Below are positions 49,501-59,805 of a stretch of DNA of 64,000 nucleotides, in pieces; the first letter of the stretch is position 1; every line of letters begins with the position of its first letter. Source of the stretch: Chelydra serpentina (Eukaryota; Chordata; Testudines; Chelydridae). The DNA is taken from assembly GCA_037349315.1 (NCBI GenBank), contig JBAIAC010000059.1, positions 7,590,001-7,654,000 of the forward strand, in the 5' to 3' direction. The notes under the pieces are model-generated. The model made no database searches and was not told where the DNA came from. It saw only the letters and a list, made by a program, of their open reading frames with translations. Position numbers and translations under genes: made by a program.

Positions 49501-49734
49501 CAGGACGAAAATATTATATGGTGACAAAAATATTACTTGGTGAATGTCCTGGAATGCAAAGGTTGAGTGGCTGAAGGAAGTTGTAGGCTGCAATAAACTG
49601 AAACCATATGCTCTATGCAGGGTATTGTTTTCTGAGCAGAGAAAGTTGCATTCCTAAGATAATGCCTCTCATACTTCTCTAAAAATGACTAGTTGCTTAT
49701 TTTGAATTAAAGGTCTAAAGATCTTTCTATTTTT
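46561..49734. other. Intron immediately upstream of the GALNT18 exon
   Basis: 3.2 kb with no CR1, hAT or MITE that I can name apart from a faint trace (ttaagcatgtgcttaaagtt at 48019) and the poly-C at 49422. The low repeat content beside the exon contrasts with the dense repeats elsewhere. Confidence 0.5.
49422..49439. repeat. Poly-C tract
   Basis: Uninterrupted run of C (about 16) after ctcctctccct, some 310 bp upstream of the exon. G-rich on the transcribed complement. Confidence 0.9.
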
Positions 49735-49750
49735 TTATTTTGTTTTATAG
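49735..49750 (+). promoter_or_regulatory. Splice acceptor of the GALNT18 exon
   Basis: A T-rich tract (ttttttattttgttttatag, ending at 49750) directly precedes the open frame. It sets the exon start, and the phase it implies (one base of the codon in the upstream exon) agrees with the protein match. Confidence 0.85.
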
Positions 49751-49943
49751 AAGCTCCACCAAAGTTGGAAGAAAATCCTGCAGAAGCTTTCACTGACTCA
49801 TCCCTCTTTGCTCATTGGGGCCAGGACCTCAGTCCTGAAAACAGACGCATTGCCCTTAAACAATTCCAGTATTATGGCTACAATGCTTACCTGAGTGATC
49901 GCCTACCATTGGATAGGCCACTACCTGACCTGAGGCCTAATGG
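49751..49943 (+). CDS. GALNT18: Internal exon of a GalNAc-transferase, most likely GALNT18
   Basis: Internal coding exon of a Golgi type II membrane polypeptide N-acetylgalactosaminyltransferase (GT27 family; UDP-GalNAc to Ser/Thr, mucin-type O-glycosylation). The acceptor is a T-rich tract ending in ag at 49749-49750; the donor is GG|gtaagtg at 49944. The exon has 193 nt: two bases completing a split codon (Glu if the upstream exon ends in G), 63 whole codons, then two bases of a split Gly codon. Readable blocks are EAPPKLEENPAEAFTDSSLF, AHWGQDLSPENRRIALKQF and QYYGYNAYLSDRLPLDRP, followed by LPDLRPN. This is the luminal stem leading into the catalytic domain; the YLSDRLPLDR block and the acidic stem match my memory of GALNT18 better than GALNT17, GALNT9 or GALNT8. 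The catalytic DxH and the lectin domain lie in later exons outside the window. Members of this subfamily often show weak or no activity in vitro, so the enzymatic role is inferred. No stop or frameshift is seen. Confidence 0.9.
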
Positions 49944-49950
49944 GTAAGTG
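49942..49950 (+). promoter_or_regulatory. Splice donor of the GALNT18 exon
   Basis: GG|gtaagtg is close to the vertebrate consensus (AG|gtaagt). The protein match stops exactly here. CR1-derived sequence begins only about 26 nt downstream, so the conserved intronic flank is very short. Confidence 0.85.
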
Positions 49951-49969
49951 CTTTCAATTGAACTTAGTA

Positions 49970-50984
49970 GTCAAAAAAGCGAACAGAATGTTGGGAATCA
50001 TCAAGAAAGGGATAGATAATAAGACAGAAAATATCATATTGCCTCTGTATAAATCCATGGTATGCCCACCCCTTGAATACTGCGTGCAGATGTAGTCGCC
50101 CCATCTCAAAAAAGATATATTGGAGTTAGAAAAGGTTCAGAAAAGGGCAACAAAAATGATTAGGGGTATGGAACAGCTTCCATATGAGGAGAGATTAATA
50201 AGACTGGGACTTTTCAGCTTGGAAAAGAGGCAACTAAGGGGGGATATGATAGAGGTCTATAAAATCATGAGTGGTGTGGAGAAAGTAAATAAGGAAGTGT
50301 TATTTACAACTTCTCATAAGACAAGAACAAGGGGCCACCAAATGAAATTAATAGGTAACAGGTTTAAAACAAACACAAGAAAGTATTTTTTCATGCAACG
50401 CACTGTCAACCTCTGGAACTCCTTGCCAGAGGCTGTTGTGATGGCCAATACTATAACTGGGTTCAAAAGGGAGCTAGATAGGTCCATCAACGGCTATTAG
50501 CCAGGATGGGCAGGAATGGTGTCCCTAGCCTCTGTTTGCCAGAAGCTGGAATTGAGTGACAGGGCATGGATCCAGGGCTGGCACCAGCATTCCAAGCAGG
50601 TGCTCGGAGCGGCAATCTGAAAGGGGCGGCAGTCCGTGTGCCGTAAGGGCAGCATGTGCTGCCCGCGGTGGCAGGAATTCAGCGGCAGCTCTTATCTACA
50701 GCTGCCCGCGGCGGCAATTCGGCAGCAGCTTTTGTGGCAGCAGCTCTTATTTTCAGCCGCATGCGGCAGCAATTCAGCGGCAGCTTGTCTCTTCAGCTGT
50801 CCGCGGCGGCAATTTGGTGCGCTGCTTGGGGTGGCAGAAAGGGTAGAGCCGGCCCTGCATGGATCACTTGATGATAACCAGTCTGTTCATTCCCTTTGGG
50901 GCACTTGCCATTAGCCACTGTCAGAGGACAGGATACTGGGCTTGATGGACCTTCGGTCTGACCCAGTATGGCCGTTCTTATCTT
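49970..50984 (+). mobile_element. CR1 LINE, 5'-truncated, interrupted by a hAT element
   Basis: Non-LTR retrotransposon of the CR1 clade, sense to the host gene. The conceptual protein is the C-terminal reverse-transcriptase/thumb part: KKANRMLGIIKKGI, then ILPLYKSMVCPPLEYCVQ, an in-frame stop where Trp is usual (tag near 50094), and an open run from 50120 to 50500 with [20 protein letters not shown] and [10 protein letters not shown]. The 3' UTR follows and ends in the typical CR1 stretch around cttcggtctgacccagtatg (50950-50970). Positions 50573-50857 are a separate inserted element. Dead copy. Confidence 0.9.
50573..50857. mobile_element. hAT-type MITE inserted in CR1, 8-bp TSD
   Basis: Flanked by a perfect 8-bp duplication catggatc (50565-50572 and 50858-50865). 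Ends are CAGGGCTGGCACC and, on the other strand, CAGGGCCGGCTCTACC, an imperfect terminal inverted repeat. The core holds about four irregular copies of a unit built on cggcagcttttgt/gctgcccgcggcggcaatt. Removing it restores a continuous CR1 3' UTR, so it landed after the CR1. The 8-bp duplication and CAGGG ends fit a non-autonomous hAT. Confidence 0.88.
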
Positions 50985-52079
50985 CTAACTGTACCCGAAA
51001 TGCCGATGGTTAGGAGAATTCCAAAGTTCTATAGCAAGCCCACACTTTTTAACTGGAAATGTTAAGAAACATTATGTTGTTACAGTGCTGGTGCACGGGC
51101 TACCCAGGATGAATTGAAGGGGCTCTATGAAATAAGTGTAGCCTGAGTTTTTCAAACGTGCTCAAGGAAGTCTGGTGCCAAACTCCCATTGACTGTCAGT
51201 GCTTAACTCCCTTAAGTCTCCTTGAAAATCCTAGCTCTAACGTACGCTGCATAGCCATTCCTTTACTGCTCTGGTAATGCATCTCCTATTCTGGTGGGAC
51301 CGCCTATAGAGGTGGTAAAGTCAAGTCTCCTTTTCCACTCAGTCCTTGGGCAGGTTGTCTTACACTAGAAACAAAAGTGCCAAGTTTCTGATGTGAACAC
51401 TTGTCCACTGGAAACTGGATGGAGAGAAATTGATTTCTCACAATCCACCCAAACGGATATTACAGTAATCACTACTGGCTGGTACAAAACAGGATTAGGT
51501 TTGCACCAGTGATCTAGACATGAACGGCTTTGTATCTCATTACCAACCCATTAAGTGATCCAGTTGGCTTCTTATTCAGGTCTTTAAACCACTTGTTTTA
51601 ACAAGTAAAACAAGCAAACAGAAATTGTACCATATACTAGATAAAGTAATAAGTAAAAAAAAAAATGACCCGAATCAATTAAAAGGTTTGATCACAGCAC
51701 CGATCCAGAATCTAGATATTACAAATGTATATCTGAGAACTGATGCGGTGGCAACATAAAAGATATCAAGCCCTGTGCAATTATATTTGCATTCTAGTTT
51801 TAATCCATTAGCAGTATCTTTATGAACAATCTGTTTCTTTTTTAATTGTACATTAATTTAGAAAAAAATAAATCTTCTAGGAATAACAAGGCATTCTTGC
51901 CAGAATAGAAGCACGTCTGTGCTTTGTTTTTTTCTTATGAAATGATGCTCCTCAAGGATTTCAATTTAATTTTTAAAAACTCTAAATATAAAAAATTAAA
52001 AAGTCAGAGAGCATGAACATTACTGTGTCTGAGAGAAAATTATTACTGTGGGGATTTTTAAAGAAATCCTGGTTACAAG
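50985..52079. other. Intronic sequence, nothing recognised
   Basis: A-rich run at 51655-51665. A ggaagtctggtgccaaactc... cccattgactgtcagtgctt phrase at 51168 may be a faint MITE trace. Confidence 0.45.
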
Positions 52080-52440
52080 GAAATGTGTTTGTAATTTCCA
52101 TGAAAGTTTTGATCCCTAGTTACCTCTTCAGTCAAAATTTAAAATATGCTTCTGGATCCATGTACAAAATAATGAATGGTCTAAAGAAGACAGGATGCAT
52201 AGATGTTTCTGATCTTTCTGCTAATACAAGAACAAAGGAATATTCAATTAAATGTGGCAAATTCAATACTGATGAAAGGAAATATGTTTTCAGGCAACAT
52301 ACAAGTAGTTTGTGGAACTTATTGCCACAAGATATAATTGAGGCCAAGAACCTAACAGCATTCCAAAACAGAATTGGACACGTTATATAGATAACAAGAA
52401 TATCCAGAGTTATAATAGGCAATATTTATAAGAGACTTTT
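52080..52440 (+). mobile_element. Old CR1/L3-like LINE fragment, C-terminal RT
   Basis: Open frame 52013-52390. The blocks YKIMNGLKKTGCIDVSDL, RTKEYSIKCGKFNTDERKYV and WNLLPQDIIEAKNLTAF match the C-terminal tail of CR1-clade reverse transcriptases (compare [13 protein letters not shown] and WNSLPEAVV at 50.3 kb). It is more diverged from the other CR1s here than they are from each other, so it is an older or different subfamily. The part before about 52080 is not clearly alignable. Confidence 0.7.
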
Positions 52441-52451
52441 GGAAGGGATAG

Positions 52452-52560
52452 AAAGGCTCATAGAAGTGTAGGACTGGAAGGGACCTCAATAGGTCATCTA
52501 GTCCAGTCCCCTGCACTCAAGGAGGACTAAGTAATAACTAGACCATTCTTGACAGATATT
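52452..52560 (-). mobile_element. CR1 tail fragment, minus strand
   Basis: Begins tcatagaagtgtaggactgg, then aagggacctcaataggtcat, the reverse complement of a CR1 3' terminus (compare 45630-45665 on the other strand). It lies between the two plus-strand pieces at 52080-52440 and 52600-52735, so it may have inserted into them. Confidence 0.75.
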
Positions 52561-52599
52561 TGCCTCCCATAAACCAACCTTTAACTGTTGTAGGTTAGG

Positions 52600-52735
52600 A
52601 GGGATCTGTCCCTGGAAATGTGTTATCCATAACCACCCACTGCAGCATTTCTTGCACCTTCTTCTAAAGGAGATGATATTGGCCATTTTCAGAGACAAGA
52701 TGGAGCTCTGGTCTGTTCCACTCTATTAGTATGTT
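52600..52735 (+). mobile_element. LINE 3' UTR fragment, plus strand
   Basis: The stretch gatattggccattttcagag (52674-52693), then gctctggtctgttccactct (52704-52723) and tatgttcctg resembles a diverged CR1-type 3' end. It is plausibly the tail of the plus-strand LINE at 52080-52440, separated by the minus-strand CR1 piece. Confidence 0.5.
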
Positions 52736-53764
52736 CCTGCATAGTTAGCACCATTAAATAAATCAACACGTACTATGCAGTGATATTTGCCTTTAGGCCA
52801 GTATTATTCCAGATTCTGAGAATGAAAAATACTAGAAATAATGCTGTAAATGTAATTACCATAGGTGGCAAGGTTAAATTTTTTTAATGGCATCCCCTGT
52901 AGCTGCCTGATAGTATCTAGCATACGATCGATCAAATACCATACACATTTGAAAATGGCAGTGGCAAGAAAGACCCAAAGCCTTATACATTTTTGAAACA
53001 GTAAAAATAGTTACTCTTGTCTGAAGAGAAAATATACATCCACTTTATACAGTCCAAGCTTGCCTCCACCTGTGTTTTGGCTTTGCTGGTAACTGAAATA
53101 ACCAGCAGACATAAACTCCTGTCTAGGTTTTGTGCTCAAACTATGCTCTTCGTACATTCTTACAAGACCTCTCTGTACCAGACCCTAATTTAATCAAGTA
53201 CTTCAACTCTTTTTATAGCATGCTAGTATGACTCTCTGCTCGTTTATACAGGGCTTGAACAGTTGATGTAGGATGTCTCCAGAGAGGAGCTCTACATAAA
53301 TATTTAGGGTCATAGAGTCAGCAACTCTGTTGAACATGTTAGGCACATACAATATACATGATTTTGAGAAGCAGTCTTATGTTTTATAGGCTCAGTTTTT
53401 GCCTACATTTAAATGTATAACCACAAACGGCAGTTAGAGGTCTAAGTTGCAATGATTTGGGCTGCAATTAGTTGTGCTCACAAAACTGAAGCCGGATTTT
53501 GTGAACCAAAGATGTTTAAACATGCAAAAAATGGGCCAATCCTGGGGTCCTTATTTCTTTAGGCAAAACTGATCAATTTTAGTGGGAGAGAATGATTGTA
53601 CAAATAAAGTCGAGCAGAGGATGTAGCAATTGCCATATCTCAAAGTAGGTTTTATGTGCGACTTATATTGAACATAGCCATGTGCTCAGCCTCTGTATAG
53701 GAGTGAATTTCACCTGTTGAAACTGCTCGCTTTCCTTTGGGGTATGCATCCCTTACTATGTGTG

Positions 53765-53860
53765 TCTAAAGTGGTAGCACGATGGGACCCCAAGCCTAGT
53801 TGAGAACTGTAGACGCTATTGTAATACAAATGATGATGATTGTGCTAACGTCTGTGGAAT
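53765..53860 (+). mobile_element. Old SINE/LINE-tail repeat with (ATG)n-like end
   Basis: gatgggaccccaagcctagt, then gacgctattgtaatacaaat, ending in gatgatgat. Same family as the last 60 bp of 41640-41990. Confidence 0.5.
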
Positions 53861-56800
53861 ATTCAACCCTCCTGAAATGATGACAACATATTGGAGTAGT
53901 TCCCTACTGCGTATCTCCTTATCTACAGTACTTACCACACCGCATAAGCAATACTGTGGGGATTCTGTCACATCTTTCTCTCCCAGTACTTCCCGATAGT
54001 TATTTTCTGCTGCTGGAATCTCAGTGATGAGCTGTTTACTTCTCTGCCTCCCACTCCCAGTCCCCATCTGTCAGCCAGCACTGCGTCTATATTTGGCAGA
54101 AAATACCATTGGCAACAACTAATTACCAGCTCTAGTGAGCTTGGAACCATTTTGAAGAAAGCAGTGCCAGCCTTACTCTAGGCAGGAATGGGATAACACA
54201 TTGGGTTAGCTGCAGCTCTGCTGTGCTTATTGTTTTAAGTAGGGCAGGCAGCGCATGTGAAGCTTGCTGCATGTAAAACGTTGAACAAGAAAGATATTGT
54301 TGAAAGTTAGGTTATTAAGCAATCCCAGAGCTGTGCACCAAGTCTTTTGACCAGATGCAGAATTATGCTTGTACTTTGCTGGTTGGGAACATTTTTCACA
54401 CTTTTCTAGTTGGAAAAGTAAAACAAAGTGTGAGTGGTTTTCCCTCACTGAAGCAGACTTTTTAACTTTTTTAAAAAAGTTTTAAAGTGGGGGAAAAAAT
54501 AGAACAAAATAGTAAAAGAGAAATCCATCACTTTCTCAGACATGTTTTCACTGAAAAAGGTTTGAAAGAATTAAGAAAAGGTGAAACTGGGTAAACCCAG
54601 TTTGTCTCAGCTTCCCCTTTCCTTTTTCTTTCACTGGTGGAAAAAGGAAAAACTTGAGAAGGGAGTTGAACAAGAACCCAATTTTTCCCATGTTCAGAAA
54701 CAGAACTGAAGTAAACAAACAAAAAAGCAATTAAAAACTTAACTATAATTTTTGTTTTGTTATGGGTTTAAAATTTCCCATCAACATTTGAAAAATGTAG
54801 TAGAAAATGATATTTTTTCTATGAAAACTGTGGGTGATTAAAGAAGAGATCTAAGGAATTGTAGCAAAGGTAAAAGACAGCGTGAAAACTTCAGGAGAGG
54901 CCACTGAGTTTTATGTAATTTTACAGAATTATAAAAGGTGAGACACCAGCCCATAGGACTTTCTACCGCTTTCCTCACTTCATCTGCTTCTTATGTGGTG
55001 TTCAGTGATTCTCTGCCAAGGACGATCAGTAGACCTTCCTTTTGTGCTCTTAGCTCTGTTTGCAAAGTCCATTGCTATTTTTTAGAATGGTTCAATGCTA
55101 TTTTTTAAAAAATAAACAAATGTAACTTCCCAGCACCCATAAGAAGCCATACTGTGGTGTTATTGGAAGGTAAACTAGTAAAGAAATACATTTCAGTTTA
55201 AAACTTCTGATTATTATAAACATCAGAGGGAAGGAGTACTCTGTGATAGTAATAAATATTAAAAATACATTGAGGTTGCTCCTCTGTTAATGAATTAGTC
55301 ATTACATAGATCTTCATCATCATAACTTAATGTGTTCTGTTCTGAAAGGATTTTTCTGTATGTTACATTCTCCAATAGACATCTTAGCTGAGGACGTGCC
55401 TGGGAACAATATTTGACCCTCAGAAATCCTTGAAGCGCTACACTCTTTAGAAAAAGCTTGGAAAGCTTTAATGTTTTTGCCTGTACACCAGTTAGATAGT
55501 TTCAGTCAGGAACAGATTTAAAAATCTCCTTATGAACTTATAGTATTAAATATGCAGAGCAAACTCAATAGAGGAGAGGTTAGTGTGCTTTCTTGTTTCT
55601 GTGCTTATTGCAAAGAGTATTTTGAATATACATCTTCTGCCACTACTGGATGCTCCTTTTTCAATATCTCTATCAAATTCTGTTCTCAAAGCAGCTGTCT
55701 CATTATTTATATGATGCTAGAGCTCGTCAAGCTTCTTAGCTGACCAATGACACTTTCAGAAATGTTTACCTTACATCAAATTTTCCATGACGTTTCACCC
55801 ACTTGCTCCATCAATGAATGAATTTGTCCCTAGTCTTTTACCTACAGTATAACCACACTTCTGAGTTTGGTAGGGATCTGTGGTAGAATGCCAGAAGGCA
55901 AGAGATAAAAGGTAGTGCAAACATAATGACAACATAGCAAACTCTGTAAGGTATATATTATTTGTCAAGATATATCAATTGCTTTTCTGGATTCTACAAT
56001 CTTGGCAAGGTATCATGTATCCAGAGAGAGCTGCCAGAATCACGCTCCCAGCTGTGGTATAAGTTCAGGAGAAAACTGAAAATATATTGCAAGTTGAAAG
56101 CCAAATTCATTGGTAATATAAATGGTGGCAAGAGATGCTGGGTAAAAGATTGCCGGAAAATAAGTATAAGTGGTATCGTAATACAACTTGCCCCAAACTG
56201 GCATGCAATGAGTTTGCAAAATGGATGTACCTTACTTTTTGGAGGCTTAAAATGGAGCGAGGGTAGCAGGAAAAGCAACTAACTGGAGTGTGGGCCCCAA
56301 AATACAAGAGTTATTTCCTGTTGTGAACCTAAGGAGTAACTGCACTGGTTCTAATGGTTGGAAATCTTGTGTTTCAACAGTGACCGTTGCACTCCCACTT
56401 ACTCCAATTTTCTGAACACCTTACACCCAACGTAGTCCTTACACCAAAATTGCATCACAGCTTAGTCTGGCTTGCAGACTTCTGGCGCTGTCATTTACTT
56501 ACACCAGGCCCAAATCTACATGCGTACGCCAGGCCAGTTTGTTTGCTTAAACCAGGTCTAAATCTGGCCAAGAATCCACTCTGTTTGATAAATTTGTCCC
56601 AATATTTTATTATCGGGTACTCTTACTCGTATGGAGAAGCACTTTATTTTACATGTAGTCCGGGTCAAGTTAATGGGGCTATATTCAGCGTGAAGTGCTT
56701 CTCAGTGCAAGTAAGAGTATCTGAGTCTGGCCCTCAATGACTAATGAGTTGTTTAAACAGTATTTAGTCAGAATTTCTGCCTTAGAATTCCTCAGTCTGG

Positions 56801-56940
56801 TCAAATATTTAGTGTTTATTTTTTGCTTGAGTATTTTCTTGGTCTTCTTTACTCCACTCCTGCAATTACCCTTGGTTCATTCCCCGCCCCCCCCTTCTTG
56901 TCTCACTGACTGGCTCAGTGTCACCTGCATGCAGACTCTC
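53861..56940. other. Intronic sequence, nothing firm
   Basis: 3 kb of AT-rich sequence. The 56390-56720 part has repeat-like phrases (ttacaccaggcccaaatcta) but no ends. Frames there are below 120 codons with no family. Confidence 0.5.
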
Positions 56941-56943
56941 TTG

Positions 56944-57239
56944 GGGTACGTCTATACTCACGCGTCCTGTCGGAGGCGCTGGATCGATCTTCTGGGTTCG
57001 ATTTATCGCGTCTTGTCTAGACGCGATAAATTGAACCAGGAAGTGCTCCGCCGTCGACGCTGGTAATCCAGCTCGACGAGCGGAGTAGGCGGAGTCGACG
57101 GGGGAGCCTGCGCGCCGCGTGTGGACCCCGGGTAAGTGCTTTTTCATTCGAACTAAGATAGTTCGACTTCAGCTACGTTATTCACGTAGCTGAAGTTGCG
57201 TATCTTAGTTCGAATTGGGGGGTTAGTGTAGACCAGCCC
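56944..57239. mobile_element. Harbinger-like foldback element, copy 2, 3-bp TSD
   Basis: Ends GGGTACGTCTATACT and, inverted, GGGCTGGTCTACACT; flanked by TTG (56941-56943 and 57240-57242). Same architecture and length as 27139-27432. The hairpin acttcagctacgt/acgtagctgaagt (57166-57178 and 57184-57196) has a 5-nt loop and is extended by ttcgaactaagata/tatcttagttcgaa (57147-57160 and 57201-57214). Confidence 0.87.
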
Positions 57240-58912
57240 TTGGTTTCAGCAGTTGGCGGTGTGCACTGGTTCAGTGACCACCTTATATCATTCCTATTTT
57301 TGCTTTAGTTTTTCCTATCTGCCTACCCCATTCCCTGTAGAAATAGCTGCTCCAAAAATGTTTTTGACTGGCAGCACAGAGCTGCGGGCTCCAAGGTGTT
57401 GCATTATACAAGGTGAGTAATGGATTGTACTGCAGGTTGAGTTTATTCAGGTGCATTTTGATTCTAGACCTTGCCCATCGTCTCCTTTGACTGAAAGGCG
57501 AATTTTTACTTCTACAACAGCAGACAGTTTGCTTTTCTTAATACATCTGGTCTCTGTGACTGTGTTGTGATTCTTTTGCTTGGCATGCATTTATGTTATG
57601 AAGTACCCAGAATAGGCCCTGGTACATAATACAATGAGGTTAGCAATTTTTGGGTGAGTTCTACGCATGTTCATGTAGATCAGTAAAACTAACATTGAGA
57701 CCATCAACTCCCATATTATTAGAGACTGTCATTGTTTCACTAACAGAAGGGTCTGTTTTTATCCTTTGTGAGAAAGGTTTGACTTTTACATAGGGGGATG
57801 GATGAGAGGAAGGAATGTTATGGCTTAATGGTCTGTGTGAGAGCAGCTTTTATTAAAAAGAATAAAAATCAGTCCGTTACAATTAAATCTATAGCATTAG
57901 AAGTTCAAATGTCCAAAAGCTAATTATTCTTGTATTACCCCGAATTTGTATCTAATTATCAGCCACAGTTTCTCTGACTGCTTATCCTTTCTTATTTTAA
58001 AATTATTTTAAGCCCTCCTTTTCTAAACTGTGATATCACAAGTGTTGGCCTTATTTAATTATACAATTATGGTAATTGTGTATACAGATTAGTCACACAA
58101 TTAATTGTATACCCATTTTTGTGTACTCACTGTCAAAAATTAGGACCGGACATCAAGTTCTCTAAACCATGTGCTAGTAGAGTTATTCACTGTCTTGTGT
58201 TGTCCAGAGCCCTGAAGGGAAGAATTAGGGAACCCTTTATATGTTTGTACAATGTCTTATACATTGCCTCACCTCAATAAACAATTGTTAATAATATCAA
58301 TAATAATGAAGGATAAAATGCAAAAGTTGTAGAGACTGATTTTGGGCAAACACTAAAAGTTTGAGATGGAATTCCCAAAAGACCAAGATTTTTAGTAGTT
58401 CCCCAGTTAGCCCACGAGAACAGGCTATTTGTCAGTAATTCTGCACTTAGCTTTGCAGTTCTGGATGATAACCTATTTGAATCTTTCACAAGATTTGAAA
58501 ACAGTTCTGGATCAGTCTGTGATTTGCATCAGTTCTTATTTTATCAGAAACAGTTCACCCTTCCATTTGGTCGTCATAAAGATTCACCACTCATGAACAG
58601 GGGCGTATAGACAACTTTTTTTTATTTGGGAAGGCTAGAGTTAAAAAGTAATAAAATCATAGCTGTTTAATATTGCTTCCGGGTATAGTTTTGTACCATA
58701 ACTACATTTGTCCTCTTTTAATCAAGTGAGATAAATGAACTTCTATTCCAGACATAGTGTTTCCTTTATTTATGACCGTAATCCCTACATTTTTGGGAGG
58801 CTTAAAGCCATCCACAATCCTTTGGTTCCTCCCCGCATTGTGTGCACCTATGCTGAATTTTTTTCTCAATACTAATAATATGCCATATATCATCTTGTAA
58901 AAAAGCACTGTT
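57240..58912. other. Intronic sequence, nothing recognised
   Basis: AT-rich; no exon, no nameable repeat. Confidence 0.5.
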
Positions 58913-58999
58913 GCTGAGGCAGTGTGATCCAGTGGCTAGAACACAGAATAGGGACACTGATTTTACTGTGACTGAGTGAATTTCTTTACCACTATATAC
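58913..58999 (+). mobile_element. tRNA-derived (MIR-like) SINE head
   Basis: The stretch ctgaggcagtgtgatccagt followed by ggctagaacacagaataggg resembles the tRNA-like head of MIR-type SINEs (box A-like start, then tagaacac). Cut by the 7SL copy at 59000. Confidence 0.55.
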
Positions 59000-59008
59000 A
59001 TGTCCTGG

Positions 59009-59232
59009 GGCCCGGTGTGGTGGCACGTGCCTGTAATCCCAGGGGCTTGGGAGGCTGTGGTTGGCGGATCGCTCAGGAGTTCTAGGCTGCTGTGCGCTAT
59101 GTCAATCGGGTGTCCGGTGCTACTGACAGCCTGGCCAGCGGGTAGTTGGAGGAGTGGCTAGAATAAGACGTCTGATGTGTTGTGATCGGCGCTCTCTCTG
59201 TGAGGGCTGATAGACCGATTGGTGACAGTGAG
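59009..59232 (+). pseudogene. 7SL RNA (signal recognition particle) retrocopy, 9-bp TSD
   Basis: The 5' ~105 nt match vertebrate 7SL by eye: gtggcacgtgcctgtaatcc (expected gtggcgcgtgcctgtagtcc), then gggaggctgtggttggcgga and atcgct, ggagttctaggctgctgtgc, gctatgtcaatcgggtgtcc. The atcgggtgtcc part is specific to 7SL and absent from Alu. The 3' part is more diverged and short (224 nt total against about 300), ending gtgacagtgag where 7SL has caacatagcgag. Flanked by atgtcctgg on both sides (59000-59008 and 59233-59241), which supports insertion as a retrocopy; no poly(A) tail is seen. Internal deletions make it unlikely to be functional. Confidence 0.85.
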
Positions 59233-59399
59233 ATGTCCTGGCTGGATAGATTTTCTTCATGGGCAAAGATTTTGAAGAAGAATCATCATGTATCCTCCCT
59301 CCTGCTTACAAGAGTCGTGCTGCAAATAGAACGTTAGAAGTTTCTGTAAATTTCTGATAACCATGGCAACAGTTACATTAGCTTTACAGTAAGTACTAA

Positions 59400-59651
59400 G
59401 GGTATGCCTACACTGCAATTAAAAAACCCGTGGCTGGCCTGTGACAGCTGACTGGGGCTTGGGCTGCAAGGCTGTTTAATTGCAATATAGACACCTGGGC
59501 TCAGGGACCCTGCAGTGTGGGAGGGTCCCAGAGCTCAGGCTGCAGCCCAGGTTCCGAAGTCTACACTGCAATTAAACAGCCGCTCAGCCCAAGCCCGAGT
59601 CAGCTTGCACAGGCCAGACGGGAGGTGTCTAATTGCAGTGTAGACATAGCC
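59400..59651. mobile_element. 252-bp foldback MITE
   Basis: Left end GGGTATGCCTACACTGCAAT and right end (inverted) GGCTATGTCTACACTGCAAT. Long inner arms: gtggctggcctgtgacagctgac... at 59430-59470 pair with gagtcagcttgcacaggcca at 59598. The preceding TAA (59397-59399) may be a duplication, but the right side reads tct. The related copy at 4314 shares the left part. Confidence 0.75.
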
Positions 59652-59689
59652 TCTATACTCAACTCTGTCCCTGTGAGAAGGGTTACTGG

Positions 59690-59805
59690 CGTTAGCCCCA
59701 CTTTCCAGATAGGGAATGTGGACCACAGGCAGGTCAAGTATCTTGTCCAAGGCCACAGAGTTAGCGACAGAGTTAGCATTAGAATTTGGGAGTTCTTACT
59801 TGTTG
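59690..59805 (-). mobile_element. MIR-like SINE
   Basis: The + strand reads cccactttccagatagggaa, then ggtcaagtatcttgtccaag and gccacagagttagcgacaga. This is the reverse complement of the MIR core region (compare cttgcccaaggtcacacag). Confidence 0.75.

Noticed and set aside
49765..49947. Independent 60-codon gene starting at TTG
   Set aside because: The frame extends upstream to a splice acceptor and ends at a splice donor; it is an internal exon.
50120..50500. 126-codon open frame as a gene next to GALNT18
   Set aside because: It is the C-terminal part of a CR1 and is preceded by an in-frame stop in the same element.
57147..57214. miRNA gene
   Set aside because: The hairpin is an integral part of a repeated foldback element also present at 27139-27432; no separate evidence of a miRNA. 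Kept only as a point to test.
59009..59232. Alu SINE or primate contamination
   Set aside because: The segment holds 7SL-specific sequence that Alu lacks, and is embedded between reptile-type repeats with its own target duplication.
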